5,320 bases of DNA, from NCBI GenBank assembly GCA_003663415.1, contig QMZY01000069.1, positions 1-5,320 of the forward strand, in the 5' to 3' direction. Positions 4,795 to 5,320 of the stretch are shown one piece after another (position 1 is the first letter of the stretch; every line of letters starts with the position of its first letter). The DNA is from Candidatus Aenigmatarchaeota archaeon (GTDB lineage Archaea; Aenigmatarchaeota; Aenigmatarchaeia; QMZP01). The notes below the pieces were generated by a model that saw only the letters and a list, made by a program, of their open reading frames with translations, did no database searches and was not told where the DNA came from. The translations under genes and the position numbers were made by a program.

Positions 4795-5320
4795 ATGGTA
4801 AACCTTGTTAATCTTGGGTCTGTAGCTTTGGATACTGTAAAAACACCTTTTGGTGAGGTTAAAGAAACAATAGGCGGGTCTGGTGTTTATTTTTCACTGG
4901 GCGCGTCGTTTTTTACAAAACCCGGCCTGATTTCTGTTGTTGGCAGGGATTTTCCGAAAACATGCCTGAACCTTCTTGAGAAAAAAGGTGTGTGTTTAAA
5001 GGGTGTGAGGTTTTCTGAGAAAAAAACTTTAAGATGGCATGCATACTATGAGTATGATATGAATGAAGCCCACACTGTAAAGTTAGAGGCGGAAGTTTTT
5101 GAGGATTTTGGGTTGGATATACCAGAAGACTATAGAGATGCAAAGTATGTTTTTCTTGGAAACATTGATCCGGAAATACAGATAGAGATGCTTGAGGGAA
5201 TGAAGAACCCAAAGTTTTCTGTTCTGGACAGCATGAACTATTGGATAGAAAAGAAGAGGAGCAAAGTTTTAAAAGCAATTGGAATGGTTGATATGCTTCT
5301 TCTGAACGAAGCAGAGATTA
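4795..5320 (+). CDS. PfkB (ribokinase)-family kinase, N-terminal part; runs off window
   Basis: PfkB-family enzymes phosphorylate sugars, nucleosides or related alcohols with ATP in the cytoplasm. About 175 residues are present, reading to the window end without a stop. The N-terminal strand NLVNLGSVALDTV (3-15) is followed by the substrate-side signature GGSGVYFSLGASFF (27-40), VVGRDFP (48-54), the lid-like WHAYYEYDMN segment (81-90), YVFLGNIDPE (118-127), VLDSMNYWIE (143-152) and VDMLLLNEAEI (165-175). The last is the conserved stretch that precedes the ATP site. The C-terminal GAGD signature with the catalytic Asp would lie beyond the edge, so activity cannot be judged. VALDTVKTPFGEVKE and GNIDPE recall a subgroup annotated only as PfkB-family carbohydrate kinase, and the substrate is unknown. 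The ATG at 4795, 5 bases after rps19e, has no strong Shine-Dalgarno, suggesting coupled translation by reinitiation. Confidence 0.9.
   Translation, partial: MVNLVNLGSVALDTVKTPFGEVKETIGGSGVYFSLGASFFTKPGLISVVGRDFPKTCLNLLEKKGVCLKGVRFSEKKTLRWHAYYEYDMNEAHTVKLEAEVFEDFGLDIPEDYRDAKYVFLGNIDPEIQIEMLEGMKNPKFSVLDSMNYWIEKKRSKVLKAIGMVDMLLLNEAEI

Noticed and set aside
4913..5278. 121-codon minus-strand open frame opposite the PfkB gene
   Set aside because: It is antisense to clearly conserved PfkB motifs, and its Ser/Cys/Leu/His-rich composition is typical of a shadow frame.

Overview
The window is a gene-dense, AT-rich stretch of an archaeal chromosome. Archaeal origin follows from ribosomal proteins eL39, eL31 and eS19, the RNase P protein Rpp30, a Taw2/Trm5-type tRNA methyltransferase-fold enzyme, TATA-box-like elements about 25-30 bases upstream of first genes, and starts that lack a Shine-Dalgarno site where a gene leads a transcript. 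The lineage cannot be fixed from this sequence. The low GC, short intergenic gaps, and altered surroundings of the eS19/eL39/eL31 genes would fit a DPANN or euryarchaeal genome.

Layout. At the left edge, on the minus strand, lies the 5' part of a tRNA gene that looks like archaeal initiator tRNA-Met but loses the expected sequence inside the anticodon stem. Divergent from it are rnhB (RNase HII) and then a glyoxalase II-like metallo-beta-lactamase hydrolase on the plus strand. The hydrolase gene converges on and overlaps the end of pcm (protein-L-isoaspartate O-methyltransferase, minus). A 37-base divergent promoter region separates pcm from rnp3 (RNase P component 3/Rpp30, plus). rnp3 converges, with only 3 bases between the stops, on a minus-strand operon whose transcription order is rpl39e, rpl31e, taw2-like. 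A second divergent promoter region (about 4304-4375) separates this operon from rps19e (plus), which is followed 5 bases later by a PfkB-family kinase gene cut by the right edge.

Functionally most genes serve RNA and translation: tRNA 5' maturation (Rpp30), tRNA-Phe position 37 modification (Taw2), three ribosomal proteins, and RNA-DNA hybrid removal (RNase HII). Pcm is protein repair. The metallohydrolase and PfkB kinase have unassigned substrates.

I see no mobile element, CRISPR array or defence system. No gap longer than about 70 bases is without a gene. The most noteworthy points are the interrupted or split tRNA-like gene at the left edge, the 68-residue Lys/Glu/Pro-rich tail on eL31, and taw2 being translationally coupled to rpl31e.
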